From an uncultured Pseudomonadota bacterium (GTDB taxonomy: Bacteria > Pseudomonadota > Gammaproteobacteria > Burkholderiales > SG8-39): a stretch of 22,997 nt of DNA. The notes under the pieces were generated by a model. The model made no database searches. It was given only the letters and a program-made list of their open reading frames with translations, and was not told where the DNA came from. The position numbers and the translations under genes were made by a program. Shown one piece after another: positions 22,335-22,997 of this stretch (its first letter is position 1; every line of letters starts with the position of its first letter). The stretch lies in contig CAIVVS010000308.1 of NCBI GenBank assembly GCA_903909415.1, positions 1 through 22,997 of the forward strand. The letters run 5' to 3'.

Positions 22335-22997
22335 TTCAGGCTCCTCCTCAGTCGCGCTCCCACGGCGTCCACCACCACCACGCAGGCGAGGATGGTCAGC
22401 AGGATCGCGGAGACCTGGTCGTACCGGATCAGGCGCAGCGCGGCCATCAGCTCGAAGCCGATGCCGCCGGCCCCGACGATGCCCAGCACCGCCGACGCCC
22501 GGAAGTGGTACTCCCAGCGGTAGATCGTGATGTCGGCCAGCTGCGGCAGCACCTGCGGCAGCACCGCATTGGTGATGACCTGGAAGCGGCTCGCGCCGGC
22601 CGCGCTGGCGGCCTCCAGCGGCTTGGGGTCCACGTGCTCGATCGCCTCGGCGTAGAACTTGGCGACCATGCCCACCGAATGCAGCGCGAGCGCCAGCACG
22701 CCGGGCAGCGCGCCGAAGCCCACGGCGGCGACGAACAGGATGCCCAGGATGATCTCCGGCACCGAGCGCAGTGCCGCCAGCAGGGTGCGCACCAGGCGGT
22801 AGGCCAGGGCGTTGGGCGAGGTGTGGGGCGCGGCCAGCAGCGCCAGCGGCAGGGAAGCGAGCACCGCGAGCGCGGTGCCCGCGATGGACATGGCCAGCGT
22901 GTCCAGCAGCGGCCGCATCCAGGCGCGCCAGCGGGTGAAGTCCGGCGGCACCATTTCCGACGCCAGCTGCGCGATGGCCGGCGCGCCGTCGATGAAG
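22331..22997 (-). CDS. phnE: Phosphonate/phosphite ABC transporter permease, N-terminus cut by window edge
   Basis: Membrane subunit of a PhnCDE/PtxABC-type importer; 221 residues are visible. The sequence enters at FIDGAPAIAQLASEMVPPDFTRWRAW and continues with PLLDTLAMSIAGTALAVLASLP, both typical of PhnE. The EAA loop that contacts the ATPase is LEAASAAGASRFQVITNAVLPQVLP, followed by YRWEYHFRASAVLGIVGAGGIGFEL, another PhnE hallmark. About 40 residues at the N-terminus are missing. Because it overlaps ptxD by four bases, it may be the ptxC equivalent, with phosphite as substrate. The ATPase and binding-protein genes would lie just to the right. Sequence alone does not separate phosphite from phosphonate specificity. 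Confidence 0.9.
   Translation of the reverse strand, partial: FIDGAPAIAQLASEMVPPDFTRWRAWMRPLLDTLAMSIAGTALAVLASLPLALLAAPHTSPNALAYRLVRTLLAALRSVPEIILGILFVAAVGFGALPGVLALALHSVGMVAKFYAEAIEHVDPKPLEAASAAGASRFQVITNAVLPQVLPQLADITIYRWEYHFRASAVLGIVGAGGIGFELMAALRLIRYDQVSAILLTILACVVVVDAVGARLRRSLK

Overview
The window is very GC-rich, densely coded DNA, most likely from a betaproteobacterium of the Burkholderiales. This placement is inferred from a Bug-family tricarboxylate-transporter receptor, a class II (B12-dependent) ribonucleotide reductase, a DUF47-Pit pair and the overall codon use. No rRNA, tRNA, CRISPR array, insertion sequence or phage gene was seen.

Layout, left to right. Positions 1-2512 (minus) hold most of nrdJ, which runs off the left edge and is divergent from msrA (2702-3307). 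A terminator after msrA merges into the promoter of an arsenic operon, arsR-arsC-acr3 (3401-5467). Forty bases later a Pho box opens a long co-directional phosphate run: pstS-pstC-pstA-pstB-phoU-phoB-phoR, then a DUF47 PhoU-like gene and a Pit transporter (5607-14149). A minus-strand block follows: a DUF72 protein, pdxH, an MFS transporter and a Tat-signal aldo/keto reductase (14202-18341). The reductase is divergent from a Bug-type periplasmic receptor (18379-19380). A 410-bp gap carries a likely second Pho box and leads to a secreted phytase-like protein (19791-21155), which ends in a strong terminator. Converging from the right edge are a phosphonate-dehydrogenase (PtxD) gene and a truncated PhnE/PtxC permease gene, overlapping by four bases.

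The unifying theme is phosphorus oxyanions. The window encodes high-affinity phosphate uptake (Pst) with its sensor and regulator (PhoU, PhoR, PhoB), low-affinity uptake (DUF47-Pit), a putative organic-phosphate esterase, uptake and oxidation of phosphite to phosphate (PhnE/PtxC with PtxD), and detoxification of arsenate, the toxic phosphate analogue that Pst and Pit can import. The Pho-box-like repeats before pstS and before the phytase-like gene suggest that both loci answer to the PhoB encoded here. The most notable item is the phosphite locus at the right edge, identified by close motif agreement with the characterised phosphite dehydrogenase PtxD and by its permease partner.
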